From Pterois miles (lineage: Eukaryota > Chordata > Actinopteri > Perciformes > Scorpaenidae): DNA of 64,000 nt. Position 1 is the stretch's first letter; the number at the start of each line of letters is the position of its first letter. The stretch covers positions 1,770,501-1,834,500 of the forward strand of contig CAMQGK010000567.1 in the NCBI GenBank assembly GCA_947000775.1, in the 5' to 3' direction. Shown piece by piece: positions 43,401 to 54,529 of the stretch. The notes under the pieces are model-generated. The model searched no databases. It had not been told where the DNA came from and was given only the letters and a program-made list of their open reading frames with translations. The position numbers and the translations under genes were made by a program.

Positions 43401-45664
43401 CACTGACATTACAAGCAAAAAAAAAAACAAAACAAAATTATGTTGTTGCTGTTAACACTGAAAATGGAAAATCTTTACCCTGGCTGGAGTTTTTCAAAAG
43501 GCCAAAACACATAGAGCAAGCTACATTTACCAAAAAATGCACATGTACGTGTGGACAAGGCCGAAGTATTTCACAAACAAAACAGGAAACTATGACTACA
43601 TGACAGGAAATGAAGAAAACATAACCTTAAAGCTGAGCAGATCATGACAGCTCCACCTCCTCCAAAAGAAGATGGCGACGGCCAAAAACCAAGATGGCAG
43701 GAGCAAAAATCCTGATGTTGAGGCTTCAAAACAGCAGTCCACAACCTAATGGGTGACATCACTGTGACAATGTCCATTTCTCATATGCAGTCTATGCAGA
43801 TAGTATTAACAAAGTGTGTGGGTGTGTGTCTAGCTTGTCAGGTTGTCAGGTCACAGAAGAAGGCTGTGCTTCTCTGGCCTCATCTCTGAGCTCCAATCCC
43901 TCCCATCTGAGAGAGCTGGACCTGAGCTACAACCATCCAGGAGACTCAGGAGCGATGGTGCTTTCTATTGGACTGGAAGATTCACAGTGGAGACTGGACA
44001 CTCTCAGGTTTGTAACATCGACTATAGAAAGACGACGATATGACAGCTCCCCAAAAGTGAAGCCCAAACATCTGGATCACTTCCTGGTGGCTAGCTGCAG
44101 TACTGGTCATAAAGCCTGCCTTCGCCATGTTAGCAGATGGGACGGCAAATACAGTTTTCCCAAAGATGGTTTCTGCCATTTTAGGTAGTTCTTATCATTC
44201 TGATGTATGTTCAAATGTTAATTTTTCCGATAAATTTAGCTTTATGTACTAAGCAGAGTTATTCTGATAAATTACTATTATCAAAAAGGCATCCAACACT
44301 GCCCAAAATTCGGGATATCGTCTTCGGGATTGGGGTATCAGCGAGTAGGCTTTTTCAACTTTGTAAAGCTAAATGTAACAGAAAAAATCATGGATATAAA
44401 TTCACTGAATTGATATTTATTATTGAAATAAATCGTATACCAACAACTTGCCAAAAAAAGAAAAATCATCAAAATTAATAGGAGTTACAATTCAGGTGTA
44501 AACCTGTTTAATGAAGCAAAAATCTCATTTTTTTAAATTCAAAATTAAAATTACAGTATATAAAGTTTATAGCTGAATTGAGTGGATCGGCCCCAGTTGT
44601 CACCGATATCCAATCCAGCGATTTGAGTCAGTTTTAGCCCGATCTGATGTGGTATCGGTTTTGTTGCATCTTTAGTATTGGATCGGTACTCCGTATCGGC
44701 CGATACCGCAGATTGTGGCTCCAGATGACATCAAAATCTCAAGATGGCAGCTCCCGTATCCGGGAGATTTTGGCTTCATTTCCGTACAGTGGGAGGACAT
44801 GGAGACGCATCATGTGTCTATATACAGTAGTAACAGTGGTTCATAGAAGGGTATGACCTAACAAGACATTTTGGCTATCCAGCTGTTCCATGTGTCGATA
44901 ATTAAAGAGAGCAGTTGTGTTTTGTTTCTCCAGGATGGACCATGGGGGAGAGAAGAGGCTGAAACCTGGTCCGTTGAAGTGTAAGTGTAGACAGACACTA
45001 CAGCATTAATTTCTGTTGAGAAAAGCCATGTAGTGTATTTAGTTACTAAAAACTTATAATAAGGAACACAACAAGCCTGTTAAATCAGAAACTGCTGCTT
45101 AAATGTACCTTATTCTTTCCATCAGATGCCTGCGAACTCACACTGGACCCCAACACGGCACACAAAAAGCTTAAACTGTCTAAGAACAAGAAGCAAGTAA
45201 TGCTGATGACAGAGTCAGAGTCATGTCCTCATCACCCAGAGAGATTTGACTACTGGAAACAGCTGCTGTGCACGAGTGGTCTGACTGGCTGCTGTTACTG
45301 GGAGGTGGAAAGGGAAGGAGGGGTTTATATAGGGGTCACTTACAGAGGAATCGGAAGGATCGGAAAGGGTGATGACTGCAGGCTGGGATGGAATGAAAAG
45401 TCCTGGAGCCTGTTCTGCTCTGACGATGGTTACTCTGCATTTCACAATGACAGAGAAACAGAAATATGTGTCCCAGCCTGCTCTGACCCTACCAGAGTAG
45501 CAGTGTATCTGGACTGGCCTGCTGGCACTCTGTCCTTCCACAGAGTCTCCTCTGACACACTGAGTCACCTCCACACCTTCAACTGCACATTCACTGAGCC
45601 CCTTTACCCTGCATTTAGGCTGGGGTGGCCTGGCTCCTCTGTCTGTTTACATGCATTTAAGTAA
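30081..45664 (+). CDS. Teleost NLR-C receptor (NLRC3/NLRP12-like) with FISNA-NACHT, LRRs and B30.2 (15 exons, 1424 aa)
   Basis: This is a cytosolic innate immune sensor of the large fish-specific NLR-C family. Exons are 30081-30166, 30274-30384, 31094-31172, 32805-33036, 33850-35653, 35742-35915, 36772-36939, 37111-37284, 38267-38440, 38651-38824, 39458-39631, 39726-39890, 43834-44007, 44934-44980 and 45126-45664. Phases agree at every junction and the sum is 4275 nt with a TAA stop. The first three exons encode the short leader typical of the family ([30 protein letters not shown]). Exon 4 gives a charged helical segment ([20 protein letters not shown]). Exon 5 is FISNA-NACHT, the next eight are LRR exons, then a linker and PRY-SPRY. 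I see no stop or frameshift, so it appears intact. Automated names for such genes vary (NLRC3-like, NLRP12-like). The ATG at 30081 agrees with the family start. Confidence 0.93.
30579..30970. mobile_element. MITE-like element in NLR intron 2
   Basis: The ends AAAGCTGCAATCGGTA and TACCAACTGCAGCTTT are imperfect inverted repeats, flanked by TTA on both sides. The element is about 390 bp with no transposase. The internal block CAACCAATCAGAGCCGAGGA then GCTGTCAATCACTGC recurs, inverted, near 62270-62330. Confidence 0.6.
31290..32520. repeat. 42-bp minisatellite in NLR intron 3
   Basis: Tandem units read GTTTACTTTAGGTTACCCTT then CCAGTAGAGAAAATGTGATG plus AA. About 22 nearly identical units cover 31510-32480. 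To the left (31290-31510) and at the right edge the units become diverged and irregular, as expected at array borders. The unit is 42 bases, a multiple of three, so one frame stays open for 370 codons with a 14-residue repeat. I treat this as a by-product (see findings). Confidence 0.95.
33170..33680 (+). repeat. 'cctaaacctaac' interspersed repeat, copy 4, NLR intron 4
   Basis: Repeated blocks such as TGTCATGTAACTTCCATACT, CTAATCCACAATCTTATCC, CCTAAACCTAACTGTCC and GTGTCCTGTGTGAACCCAAA are present. The tail TTTTCATAAGATATCATC is shared with 49830-49850. It appears to contain at least two tandem partial copies. Confidence 0.55.
33850..35653 (+). other. NLR exon 5: FISNA plus NACHT NTPase
   Basis: This single 1804-nt exon encodes residues about 170-770. 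It opens with the fish-specific NACHT-associated segment ([28 protein letters not shown]). Walker A is GVAGIGKT at 267-274 and Walker B is FDGLDE at 342-347, followed by the sensor region [15 protein letters not shown]. The downstream winged-helix/helical region includes CHIPVFCW and the [11 protein letters not shown] signature. All key nucleotide-binding residues are present, so ATP/GTP binding is expected. Confidence 0.95.
37332..37406. repeat. (AT)n microsatellite, NLR intron 8
   Basis: About 75 bases of alternating AT start 48 bases after the exon 8 donor. Confidence 0.96.
37690..38260 (+). mobile_element. GGGCTGT-type hAT-like element in NLR intron 8
   Basis: It holds ATTAATTGCATGATAGTC, GATTAATCACAAATTAATTG, AACTGCAGCCCAACAGGCAA, ATTATCATAAAGTGGACATG and GAGGTCAGAGGTCAAGGGAC, and ends near CTAGCTTTAAAACTGA. 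The block order is the same as at 2112-2480 and 50555-50940. Neither terminus is intact. Confidence 0.6.
40236..41440 (+). pseudogene. degenerate Tc1-like transposon in NLR intron 12
   Basis: The inverted ends are ATTATATTGCCAAAGTATT and AATACTTTCGGCAATAGTGT. A Tc1-type transposase can be followed in pieces. An N-terminal start at 40362 ([17 protein letters not shown]) soon meets a stop. The C-terminal third is open at 41083-41358, with the typical [19 protein letters not shown] around a catalytic-site region. Several frame changes lie between, so it is inactive. Its sequence is that of an animal DNA transposon, not a virus. Confidence 0.85.
41985..43650. mobile_element. ~1.66-kb transposon with ~75-bp terminal inverted repeats
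   Basis: The left end TCATGATCTGCTCTGCTTTC, then TTTGTTTCCTGTCATTTAGT and CAAAGTTTCCTGTTTT, is mirrored at the right by AAACAGGAAACTATGACTAC, ATGACAGGAAATGAAGAAAA and GCTGAGCAGATCATGA (43580-43648). There is no transposase frame. Inside is a second inverted pair, about 42040-42180 against 42430-42570 (CACCTGTCCCTCATTAACCC and its complement GGGTTAATGAGGGACAGGTG). A (CA)n array lies at 42687-42729. Confidence 0.7.
42687..42729. repeat. (CA)n microsatellite
   Basis: A CA array with one CG interruption, inside the transposon at 41985-43650. Confidence 0.95.
44020..44850 (+). repeat. composite repeat in NLR intron 13
   Basis: The outer parts (44150-44250 TTCTGCCATTTTAGGTAGTT; 44720-44850 CAAAATCTCAAGATGGCAGC and GGAGACGCATC) match 48310-48830 in order. 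Between them is a different repeat rich in TATCGG/CCGATAC words (about 44280-44705, for example GTATCGGTTTTG and CGTATCGGCCGATAC), which looks like an insertion into the first. Confidence 0.5.
45126..45664 (+). other. NLR exon 15: PRY-SPRY (B30.2) domain
   Basis: This exon encodes residues about 1246-1424 ending in TAA. The PRY part has [17 protein letters not shown]. The SPRY part has [54 protein letters not shown] and [10 protein letters not shown]. These are the standard B30.2 words. The domain is a ligand-binding module found at the C-terminus of many fish NLR-C proteins. It is complete. Confidence 0.95.
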
Positions 45665-45979
45665 CCCGGTTTATTTCATAAACTGGGTGAAGAGCTACTT
45701 AGGCAACGTTTCCAGATAGCAATCCATCTTAGGAGTTGAAGCAGTTCTATGAATGCTCTGGGATAAGCTTTTATGAGATGAGAAGATTGATGCCAATCTC
45801 ATGTTGTACAGTATCTATGAGGCAGAACCAGTTAGCTTAACTCAGCTTAGCTTATCATAAAGACAGGAATCAGGGAAACAGCTACCCTGACTCCATCCAA
45901 AAGTAACTAAATCCCTCTAGCACCTCTAAAGCTCACAAAATAATGTTGTATCTACATAGGAGGCGGGTAGAGTCCGCCA

Positions 45980-46265
45980 TGTTGCACCTCCATGTTTCTG
46001 CAGTAGCCCAGAACGGACAAACCAAACAAATTTTTCCTGCTTGGGCCGGAGTCGATAACGTTACTCACTGCTGTCGCAGCCGCTCTCTTTCTCTTGCTTC
46101 ACCACTCACCTCTCACGTAAATATACACTCTAAGCACTCTACTCTAACAACAACTGGCTCTACATGGGGCCATTTGTTTTTTCATGTTGGCCGTCTCCAA
46201 CACGCTTGGCACATTGGAGAGGTTGCAATCTGCAACCTCACCACTAGATAGCGGTGACCTAATAC
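45980..46265 (+). repeat. interspersed repeat, long form
   Basis: It starts near TCCGCCATGTTGCACCTCCA and ends with ACACGCTTGGCACATTGGAG and GTTGCAATCTGCAACCTCAC followed by CACTAGATAGCGG. A shorter, internally deleted relative is at 58617-58770, ending CGCTAGATGTCGCCATATCC and TGCACCTTTAA. Confidence 0.55.
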
Positions 46266-48299
46266 TCTTCAAAAACTTTTTTTTGTTGTTATATATGAAA
46301 TTGCTATATTTACAGTACGTATATATTGTTATATTTGAAGCTTCTCATTACATTGCATCAGCAATCATTGTCTGTCTGCAAGCTCATTGCATGCCAACAG
46401 TCTTCAACTGAGTCTTCAACAAGTTGCTAGCTTGACAGTTGTGAGTATTAACCATAGCTATGTTTGCTGTTTACATTCATTACGCTAATTTTGGGGGTGG
46501 ATTTGGAGGGAGGCCTGAGGGGATGGACTGTCAGTGTTGCCGACTTGGCAACTTGCTCGCTAAATTTAGGGACTTTTGGAGCTAATGCTGGTAGCTACTT
46601 TCACTGAAGAGCTGGCAGCACTGGGCCGGGTTTTTTGGTTTAATACATTACCTACCCAAGATTTAATTTGTACAAAACTTGAAGTGCAAAAATGACAGTT
46701 TGTGGTTTTTAGGGGATGTGGGTGCCACACTGTTTCTTTGCCGGGAGCATTTTTTTTTCCAGTTTTCATGTAGGTAACTGCTGGCTGTACTTACATGATA
46801 CTGACTTTTTATTTAAACTTCATTTCATTCATGTAAGAAAACCAATATTATCAGATTTTTTATGCAGTAAGAATAGGGACGAAGACGGGGGACTGAAGGT
46901 GGACTCTAATGTGTCACACTTGTCTTATAGGTTGTTACCCAGTTTCACTGTGCTTGAATGAAATTACATTATCCTTTTCATTTTCTTTTGGTGTTAAGCT
47001 CGATCAGTCTATCTGTGTTTTTATGTCCTCTCCACTGACTCTTTAGGATGTTATGAAGTATTTTGTAAACTTTTAGATATTTGCTTTTTTTCCAGTCAGT
47101 CTGACATACAATAGTACAAAGACATTTGATATTTGTGCTTTAAATGAAATCATTTTAATTACCTTTCTGATGTTTGATAATAAAGGTACAGGGCAATCAT
47201 ATATGCGTACCACATTATTATTATAAAATTATATTATTATGTTATTATACAAAGCTGCCATGGCAGAGGACAAACATGTCATCTCTCAGCGTCATTTAAC
47301 ATTTAGCAATTTGCCTCTGAATCCTCAGTACAGCGTTTGATTCGTGAGTTTAATTGCAGTACAGTTACAGGCTGTAATAGATCCTCTCCACCACCGTGTG
47401 GCACTGTGGACCAAAGAAAGGTGCAGCTGAACTTGTAAAGCCCCTGTGTGATTATTTAATGGAGCCAATCCATCAATCACATTGCTTATTAAATACTTAT
47501 GAATATATGGTTGAAACATTTTAAGTGATACACCTTTGACAACCTATTAGTTAATTAGTGAACAAATAGGTCGCTATTAAAACAAATACTTCTCTTTTCA
47601 GTTGGTCTGGTAACTTGCAACGCATTTGTGACATTGTGTTTTTCTTTTTTATTTCTGCATTTTATACAAGTCAATTTAGACCTTTCAACACATTTTATTT
47701 AATTTCTTTTACTATACTTTTCTTTTCTGGTTCCTTGGTCAGTGCCCGACCTTACAGTCCTCGTGTAGGAGTACAGTTATTACCTTTATACTGTATGTGG
47801 AGCAGAAAACTGGGGAGAAATCATTTACTGACCTATCAGTCTGCTGCTGCATTGTGTTCATTCACCCCATACAGGTAGATGCTGATGAAGTAGCATGCCT
47901 GTTTGGCTGTGTGATACATGGTGTCTCGGTTTGTTCGTAGCAGCACGGCAGGAATCCAGTTGCTTTTGCTGAGAACTGCTGGATGCAGGCTATGTTAGAG
48001 CGTTCTGGTGAGGCCAACAAGGTTCTGCTCGAAAAGTTAATCTTTGTCGTATTTTCCTCACCAGGATTTAAGAAGTCTTAGCATGCAGTTACATCTTGAG
48101 ACACATGGAAAGGTGTCATGCCATTCAAGGTAACCTTATTTAATCCTGCTCAAACATTAAAGCAGCAGTAATAAGTATTTTCTATATCAGTAATCAATGA
48201 AATTATTATAAGTAATGTGAAAAGTGTCGTTTGTGGTGATGAACCAACCAAGCCCGCCCCCCTCCGTGGACATGGACCAAACTAAATAGTCAAAGTACA

Positions 48300-48830
48300 C
48301 TTCAAATTTTACAGTTATTGTTTCTGGCATTTTAGGTAGTTCTTATCACGCTGATGTATGCTCAAGTGTTATTTTTTCTGATAAATTTGGTTTTAATTAG
48401 TAATTTGATGCTATGAGATGTCATGATTGACAGCTGTGATTGACAGCTTGATATTGAAGTCGTCGTAGCCAGAGGCTCGGGGACCGTATGAAAGAGGAGA
48501 TGTAATTTTAACTTTCCATAACAGTCAGGCGTTTGTGTAATAGAGCATTGTGTCAGTTGATCATAAATGAGCTACCGTGGTGCTAACGTAGAAGCTAGGA
48601 GGCTCAGGCTGCGGCCGGGCTCGGCTCGTGGTTGGCTCGGGCAGGTGTGTGGGCGGGACCTTGATGCCGTGGCTCCAGCCCCAGACTCTGGCTCCAACTT
48701 TCAAAATCTCAAGATGGCAGCTCCCGTATTCTGGGATTATTTGGCTTCGCTTTTTGGGAGGAAGTGGAGACGCATCGTCCATCTATATATGCATCTATGG
48801 TATTAACCCTGGTGCTTCAGCTGCATAGTT
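48300..48830 (+). repeat. repeat related to 44020-44850, uninterrupted form
   Basis: TTCTGGCATTTTAGGTAGTT, then TGATTGACAGCTGTGATTGA, then CAAAATCTCAAGATGGCAGC and GTGGAGACGCATCG. The order of shared blocks with 44150-44850 suggests this copy lacks the TATCGG-rich insertion. Confidence 0.5.
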
Positions 48831-49554
48831 ATTAATATCAGAATCAGTTTTTCAGTGCCCTCGTCTTCCACCCTCCACAGGTACATTTAAGCAATTTAGA
48901 GCCATTTAATTTTGTTGCATCCACTGGGAAAGTAAACAGAAGAAAAGACATGATTGTCCAGTCGTATGCTGCATGTTTACAAAACTGTTATCTGCGGACA
49001 CGTTTTTTTTCTCATATGTCCCCATCACCTCTTCATCGCTCACTCACCACTCACCCACTTTCCTCTCTTCATTGTTGATACAGCCGTGTACATTTTAAAT
49101 TTACCTGACAAAGCCAATCAACCCACTGCGTCGCGTCATATAATTCCCAAATAAAGCACACTTCTATCTGCCTCCAGAGCCTTTGTGAATACAACCCGGT
49201 GAATAATCAAATGATGCTGGTCTGGACCTTTTTATTCATTAATAATAATTGTAATGACAATATGTAGAGCAGATGTTCACCTAACAGTCTTTCACCAGAC
49301 AGTCATCTGGCTAACAGAAAGGCTATCACTTAGCAGGGGTTGAATGAGATACAGTGCAGGGCAGGAAATCAAGGATCTTGACTGTGTGTGTGGTGTGTTC
49401 AGGGAGGAATAAAAGGAATAGTTCAACATTTTTGGGAATATGGTCAGCCAGGCTGTTCTAATACAGTGTTCAAAAAGCTATACCTATGAATGCACTGTAA
49501 TTCATATATATCCCATAAAATCAGTGTATTTTTGATCCACATAATTGTGACGCA

Positions 49555-49860
49555 GGAAGTAGAGTGACTAATGCCGTGTAGAAAGCAGTTACATCTCTTC
49601 TGTAGTTAATTCAAGCCAAACCGCAATCTTTACCTAAACCTAACAAAGTATTTGAAACATAGTTACATTAACAAAAACCACGATCTTTCCCTAAATATAA
49701 CCAAGTTTTTTCCTGTCAAGACATACGGTTCGTTTATGTTGAAAAGATTGCATGCATGTAATTTGCGGGAATTGATGCGTGTCAATTGGACGTCCGTAGG
49801 AAAAGGCACAAAAATGAGGAATAACTTTCTGTAAGATATCATACAAACTGCTGTATGAGG
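49555..49860 (+). repeat. 'cctaaacctaac' interspersed repeat, copy 5
   Basis: CAATCTTTACCTAAACCTAA, then CACGATCTTTCCCTAAATAT and TGTAAGATATCATACAAACT match the 33170-33680 repeat in order. It is followed at 49890-50035 by another common fish repeat (GGCTAGCTTAGCTTAGCATA), also seen at 45830-45950 and 59340-59540. Confidence 0.5.
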
Positions 49861-50040
49861 TTGATAGCTCTCTGAAGTTTATACAGCAATTACGAAGCTG
49901 GAGCCAGCAGCTGGCTAGCTTAGCTTAGCATAAAGAACGAGGGAATACCACCAGTCTGGCTCTGTCCAAAGATAACAACATTTGTCATGCGGCTTCTTTA
50001 AAGCTCACATATAAATTGTGTTTATACAGAACATTTTGTA

Positions 50041-51145
50041 CAGGGGTTCTCAAAAGGAGGCCAGGGAGCCCTTAATGGGGAGACATTTTTTCCAAGGACC
50101 CCCTCGTAATCATAATCCTGATTGAGCATAAAATCGACTACCATTTACAATTTTAGACGCCATTGAAACTATTTGTATTCTAAAACTTTTCAACTTAAAT
50201 AGTTCAGACCTGTTTGACAGTACTAAACAGAAACACATTTCGGTTTGAATCACCACTTTGTTTTGCCCTAATATCCTGGATGCTTTGTAATCAGATGTTG
50301 CTTTAACTTGGCCTACATCATGGCTGCGTTCGTTAGCGCCTGAAGACACATGACACATTTTAGTTGCCCGTCACTATTGTTCTATATAACTGTCGTTATA
50401 TTTTATCAATTTAGCTAGTTTGGGCTTAGCGTCACTGGACGATGTGGACTGATTCAAATATTTCTCCATGCTTGCCAACTTGCTAGCTGGCTAATAAGCT
50501 AACCTTAGTGAGCCTTAGTTAGCCTGAGTGAACTACTAATTCATGTGGCCAATGGATTCAAATATTTCATTGCGATTAATCACAATTGTTCATAGTTAAT
50601 TGCAAATTAATCACATTTTTTTTATCTGTCCAAATGTACCTTAAAGGGAGATTTGTATCTTGAGGTCAGAGGTCAAAAGACCCCGTTGACAACGGCCATG
50701 CCAGTTTTTCCTCGCTAAACTTTAGCATAGCTTTGGAGCATTATTTAACCTCCTTCCTCACAAGCTAGTATGAATGGTTGGTACCAATGAATATTTTAGG
50801 TTTTCTAGTTCTATGTGATGCCAGTATCTTTAAAGCTGAGCCTGCTACAACCTATAAATAGCAAGTTGCGTTAATTGCATTTCAGAGATTAGCAGCGTCA
50901 AAGCAAACTTGCATAAAATGCGTTAACTTTGACAGCCCTAGTCACAATCCTACCAGAGTTTCTATTGGCCCAAAGCTAACGTTGTTGGCAGTAATGGGAC
51001 ACAGTATGTTTGTTTTATTGGTGCAAATGGTCCCCATCTGGAGATATGTACAGATGATACAGCACATTATGATACAGCACAATTTTATAATTCATAACAA
51101 ATCATTTTATGGACCTCCTAACAGAGTACCATGGACCGCTGGGGG
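50041..51145. mobile_element. hAT-like element containing a nested GGGCTGT-type element
   Basis: The left end CAGGGGTTCTCAAAAGGAGG and ACCCCCTCGTAATCATAAT, and the right end CAAATGGTCCCCATCTGGAG to GGACCGCTGGGGGTC, match 7078-7886. Between them, 50555-50940 (ATTGCGATTAATCACAATTG to TTAACTTTGACAGCCCTA) is a GGGCTGT-type element with its right terminus preserved. The younger element therefore landed inside the older one. Confidence 0.6.
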
Positions 51146-52339
51146 TCAGCCATACTAGAAACCAAAGGGTGAAAACAATGATTCTCCAGTTTACTTCCTG
51201 GAGTCTCTGCTGGTTGCTTGACAAGTGCTCCCAGTGGTTTTTGTAAAAATTAAACAAAACAAGATATAAAATGTTAATTAGTGAGTTGGCAGGTGCATTT
51301 GCAGGCCACCGGATTACTCCTATTTCCACACATTGTGCTAAAGTTAAGCTAACCTGCAGGCAGTAGCTTCATATTTAACATAAGTGGTATCAATCACCAA
51401 ATACAGTAATTGTATTTCCCAAAGTGTCAAACTATTTCTTTATGTTTGACTGTGGTGAAGTTGACTATTGGGCAGATCATACAAAGTACAGCTGAGGCCG
51501 AGAAGAAAAATGCATATAATTACTTCTTCATTGCCTCTTTCTTTCACTAGAAACAATATTGTGAACAGTATTGAGTGCAATTAGCAAAACCGAAGCAGCA
51601 TTTGGTTCATGGAAGTGATCCCAAGCACACACAACACACAATGGGGAAATTAACAGCATGCATCTCTCCTTCTGACATAAATTCAATACACATCTTAATA
51701 CATTTAAGTGCACTTAAGCTACATTTAACTAAGCCAGTGTTTCAACAGGATTCATCCCTGTGTCATTATAGGAACACATGGATGTAAATTCTTGACACAT
51801 GCATCGATAAATTATGTGCAAGCTTGCACATGCAGCCAACACAGGAGCACATGCTAAACACACATGTACTTGATGCACGCTCATGTACGCCCACAAACTT
51901 TAAAATGTCCTCACACAATGCACAGACCTACCTCTCTCTCAGTCTAAGCCCCCAGCAAGACAATGATTTCTACAGCAAATGATTGAGAGATGTAATTATA
52001 AAGTGGGGGGAAGCATCCAGTCGTTAACTACTAGTATTCATAACCTGTAGTGGTGCTGCGCAAAGGGAGGCATTTCATTAGAGACCTGTATTATAACATA
52101 TGGAGCAAATTAATACAATACGGAAAAAAAAAATGACTGGTGACAATTTTGAGGAAGATGAATGCATGCATAAACATGATGTTACATACTCAAGGGAGCA
52201 ATAGCTGTTTTTGCTGCCATTTCTTAGCCTGAGAGTCAGCTTCAATGGCTTATCTAATGGCAATATACGTTTTGAATGTATGTGTAACTCGAGAGGAAGT
52301 CAACACGATGGAAAAAAACTACACAATGCACAATGGCTG

Positions 52340-52720
52340 ACCATAGACTATATCTATAAAAAGTGGACATAGTCACTGTGATGTCACCCATTGGTTTGTG
52401 GACTGCCATTTTGAAACCTCAAGATCATCATTTTGTCCATCATCATCTTGGTATTTGGCTGACGCCATCTTGGTTTTTTGCAACCAGAAGCGACGTGACA
52501 GGGTGAAGCTAAGTACAACCGAACGCTTTAGAAGACATTTTTTGGCTACCAAAATGTTTCAATTAATGTTCATAAACTGAAAACTTGTGACGCTGTGAAA
52601 GGTTTAAAGGTCTAAGATGAAAAGTGGTAGGGACCTGTCAATTATAATATAGCTACGCCTTAAAGCATACCCTGCTTTATGGTCTATTTGACTCTAAATG
52701 GGACCAGAATTTACTAAATG
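52340..52720 (-). mobile_element. element X, copy 5 (inverted)
   Basis: It starts CATAGACTATATCTATAAAA and CACTGTGATGTCACCCATTG, continues GTTTGTGGACTGCCATTTTG and CCCTGCTTTATGGTCTATTT, and ends GACCAGAATTTACTAAATGA. The left third of the element is missing. Confidence 0.65.
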
Positions 52721-52831
52721 AACATCATGCATGCATTTACTGATGCACATTGGATGCATGAATGAAATTCAGCATGGGAAAATGAAACTAAGAGCATCTG
52801 TCTCCACAGTAAATCAACTGTTGAGTGTTTG

Positions 52832-53109
52832 GGGCGGCGGCAGTAGCTCAGTCCATAAGGACTTGGGTTAGGATGCGGAGGTTGCTGGTTCAAGTCCCCC
52901 ATGGTGCCAGTTTACCTCTTGGGCACTGCCAAGGTGCCCCTGAGCAAGGCACCGAACCCCCAACTGCTCTGGGCGCTTGTCAGGAGCAGCCCCCTCACTC
53001 TGACATCTCTCCATTGACGCATGTATATGTACTGTGTGAACAACAGAGTGTAAAACTGAATTTCCCCACTGTGGGACTAATAAAGGAATATCTTCTTCTT
53101 CTTCTTCTT
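52832..53109 (+). mobile_element. tRNA-derived SINE with (TTC)n tail
   Basis: The head GGGCGGCGGCAGTAGCTCAG carries a Pol III A box (TAGCTCAGTCCATAAGG) and a B box (GGTTCAAGTCC, 52887-52897). The body is GGCACTGCCAAGGTGCCCCT and CTGCTCTGGGCGCTTGTCAG. The tail is CCCCACTGTGGGACTAATAA then (TTC)n. It is the same family as 21537-21871 and appears nearly full length. Confidence 0.88.
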
Positions 53110-54529
53110 GATGGTTATTTATGTATGACCCTCTTATTAGATAAGAAAGGCCTTCCTAAAAAAAAACAAAAAAACGGAGGAAACATCAGGAAGAGCAACA
53201 GAGAAGTGATCCCTCTTCCAGGATAGACAGACGTGCAATGAATGCAGTGAGTAACATTTCCCTTGACCTCAATGGAGAACCGAGGTCAAGGAAATATATG
53301 AAGGGGAATTCATTGGGACTTATGAAAAGACAATCACGATGCTCAGAGAATCCGACTGCACTTAGCTATGTAATTATGTTGTTGATGTGGGTCTGCTGTG
53401 GTGCTGCCGCAAGTAACTCCTATCCTTTCATAAAGAACCCCTCTGCTAAGGGAGATCAGAAAGGAAGCATTAGAGCACCTTTCCTTAGCATTCAGAGTCT
53501 CCAACCAGCTCCTATCATGGATGCCTCTTATACTTCAGGGTCATTTCACACAATGAGGAACTTTCCGAAGCCAAAAAGGCTATTGCACCACAGCCACAGT
53601 CTCTTTGTCCCTCCTCTTCGGCCACATTTTTAATTCCCCAGGCCTCTTCGTTGCCATTTTCCATCCATCCACTAGATGCACTTCCTTCATCATCTGACAC
53701 ACCTGCGCCTCATTCCCTTATCAGCCACTCTCTCTATATACCAGTCCACATCCTTTGTTCATCTGTCAGTTCGTCATTGTTCCTGCTGCATTCAGACTAC
53801 CTGCATCCATACCACCTGTGGCCGTCTTTAAGCCTTTCGATTCCAATAAACCACTGATATCATCCTGTTGCCTCTCTTGCCCTCCTCTCACAGCCCTGTC
53901 GCCGACAAAATGATGTTCCCATACAACTAAACTGCATTCCCAATTACATATCGAGAGAAAGGTATTTTCTCCTGGATTATATAGTCACAGTTGTAAACGC
54001 ACGGTTAACACTGTAAATTGAAACTAAAGAAAACAAAATTACTTGGTTATGGTTAGTTAAATAACGTGGGTTGGCTTGAAATAGGTTTATTACGTTATTT
54101 AAGCTACAAACGTAAATTAAAATGTACGCTGACACAAACAGGAGCCTGTTTGTTTGACCCAACCCGACTTCCACCATCTATCATTACAAATGTTTGTTTT
54201 TTAATACTTTCATTGCAAATTTCTTGTTAATTGATCTACAATAAATGCAATATTTGCAGTAGTGTGTTTGCAAAAACTTTTTTTATACACCCAGTGGCAC
54301 ATTCAAATGGAAAAGTGAAATAAAATCAAAATGTAAATGGATAGCTGAGGGAAAAGGAAGAAAAACTTACATATATACATATGTACACATTCACATGCAT
54401 GTATACCTTCATATACAGTATGAACATACACATATACACACGCACATCCATGTACACATATATACATATATATGTATATATATATACTCATGTGTGCATG
54501 CATAGCACACTCACGTACATATGAACATT

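Larger units (their letters stand above)
41745..43800 (+). mobile_element. element X, copy 4, split by a later insertion
   Basis: The left part (41745-41983: AAATTATGGTCCCAGTTAGA, GGGGATGCTTTAGGGCGGGG, GTGACTGACAGGTTGCTTCC, CAGCATTCAGTAGCATTTAG) and the right part (43652-43800: CTCCACCTCCTCC, AAACAGCAGTCCACAACCTA, ATGGGTGACATCACTGTGAC) join into one element X when 41985-43650 is removed. A further left-end piece is at 40150-40235 (AGCAGGGGGTGACTTCTCTG), just before the Tc1 element. All lies in NLR intron 12. Confidence 0.65.
35742..44007 (+). other. NLR exons 6-13: eight leucine-rich repeat exons
   Basis: Each exon is 165-174 nt, starts and ends in the same phase (split Arg or Ser codon) and encodes about two LRRs with the words [14 protein letters not shown], [20 protein letters not shown] and GLxxPxCxLETLR. 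This ribonuclease-inhibitor type repeat is standard for the family. The seventh differs slightly: exon 12 is 165 nt. The acceptor of exon 11 (GATCAAG at 39451-39457) lacks a clear pyrimidine tract, while the others are conventional. Confidence 0.92.

Noticed and set aside
52840..52910. Possible tRNA gene
   Set aside because: A and B boxes are present, but they form the head of a SINE with a conserved body and (TTC)n tail; a second copy exists at 21537-21871 and no clean cloverleaf is apparent.
53238..53633. 131-aa open frame on the plus strand
   Set aside because: No recognisable domain, no convincing splice sites or promoter, and mixed codon use. It is probably a chance frame.
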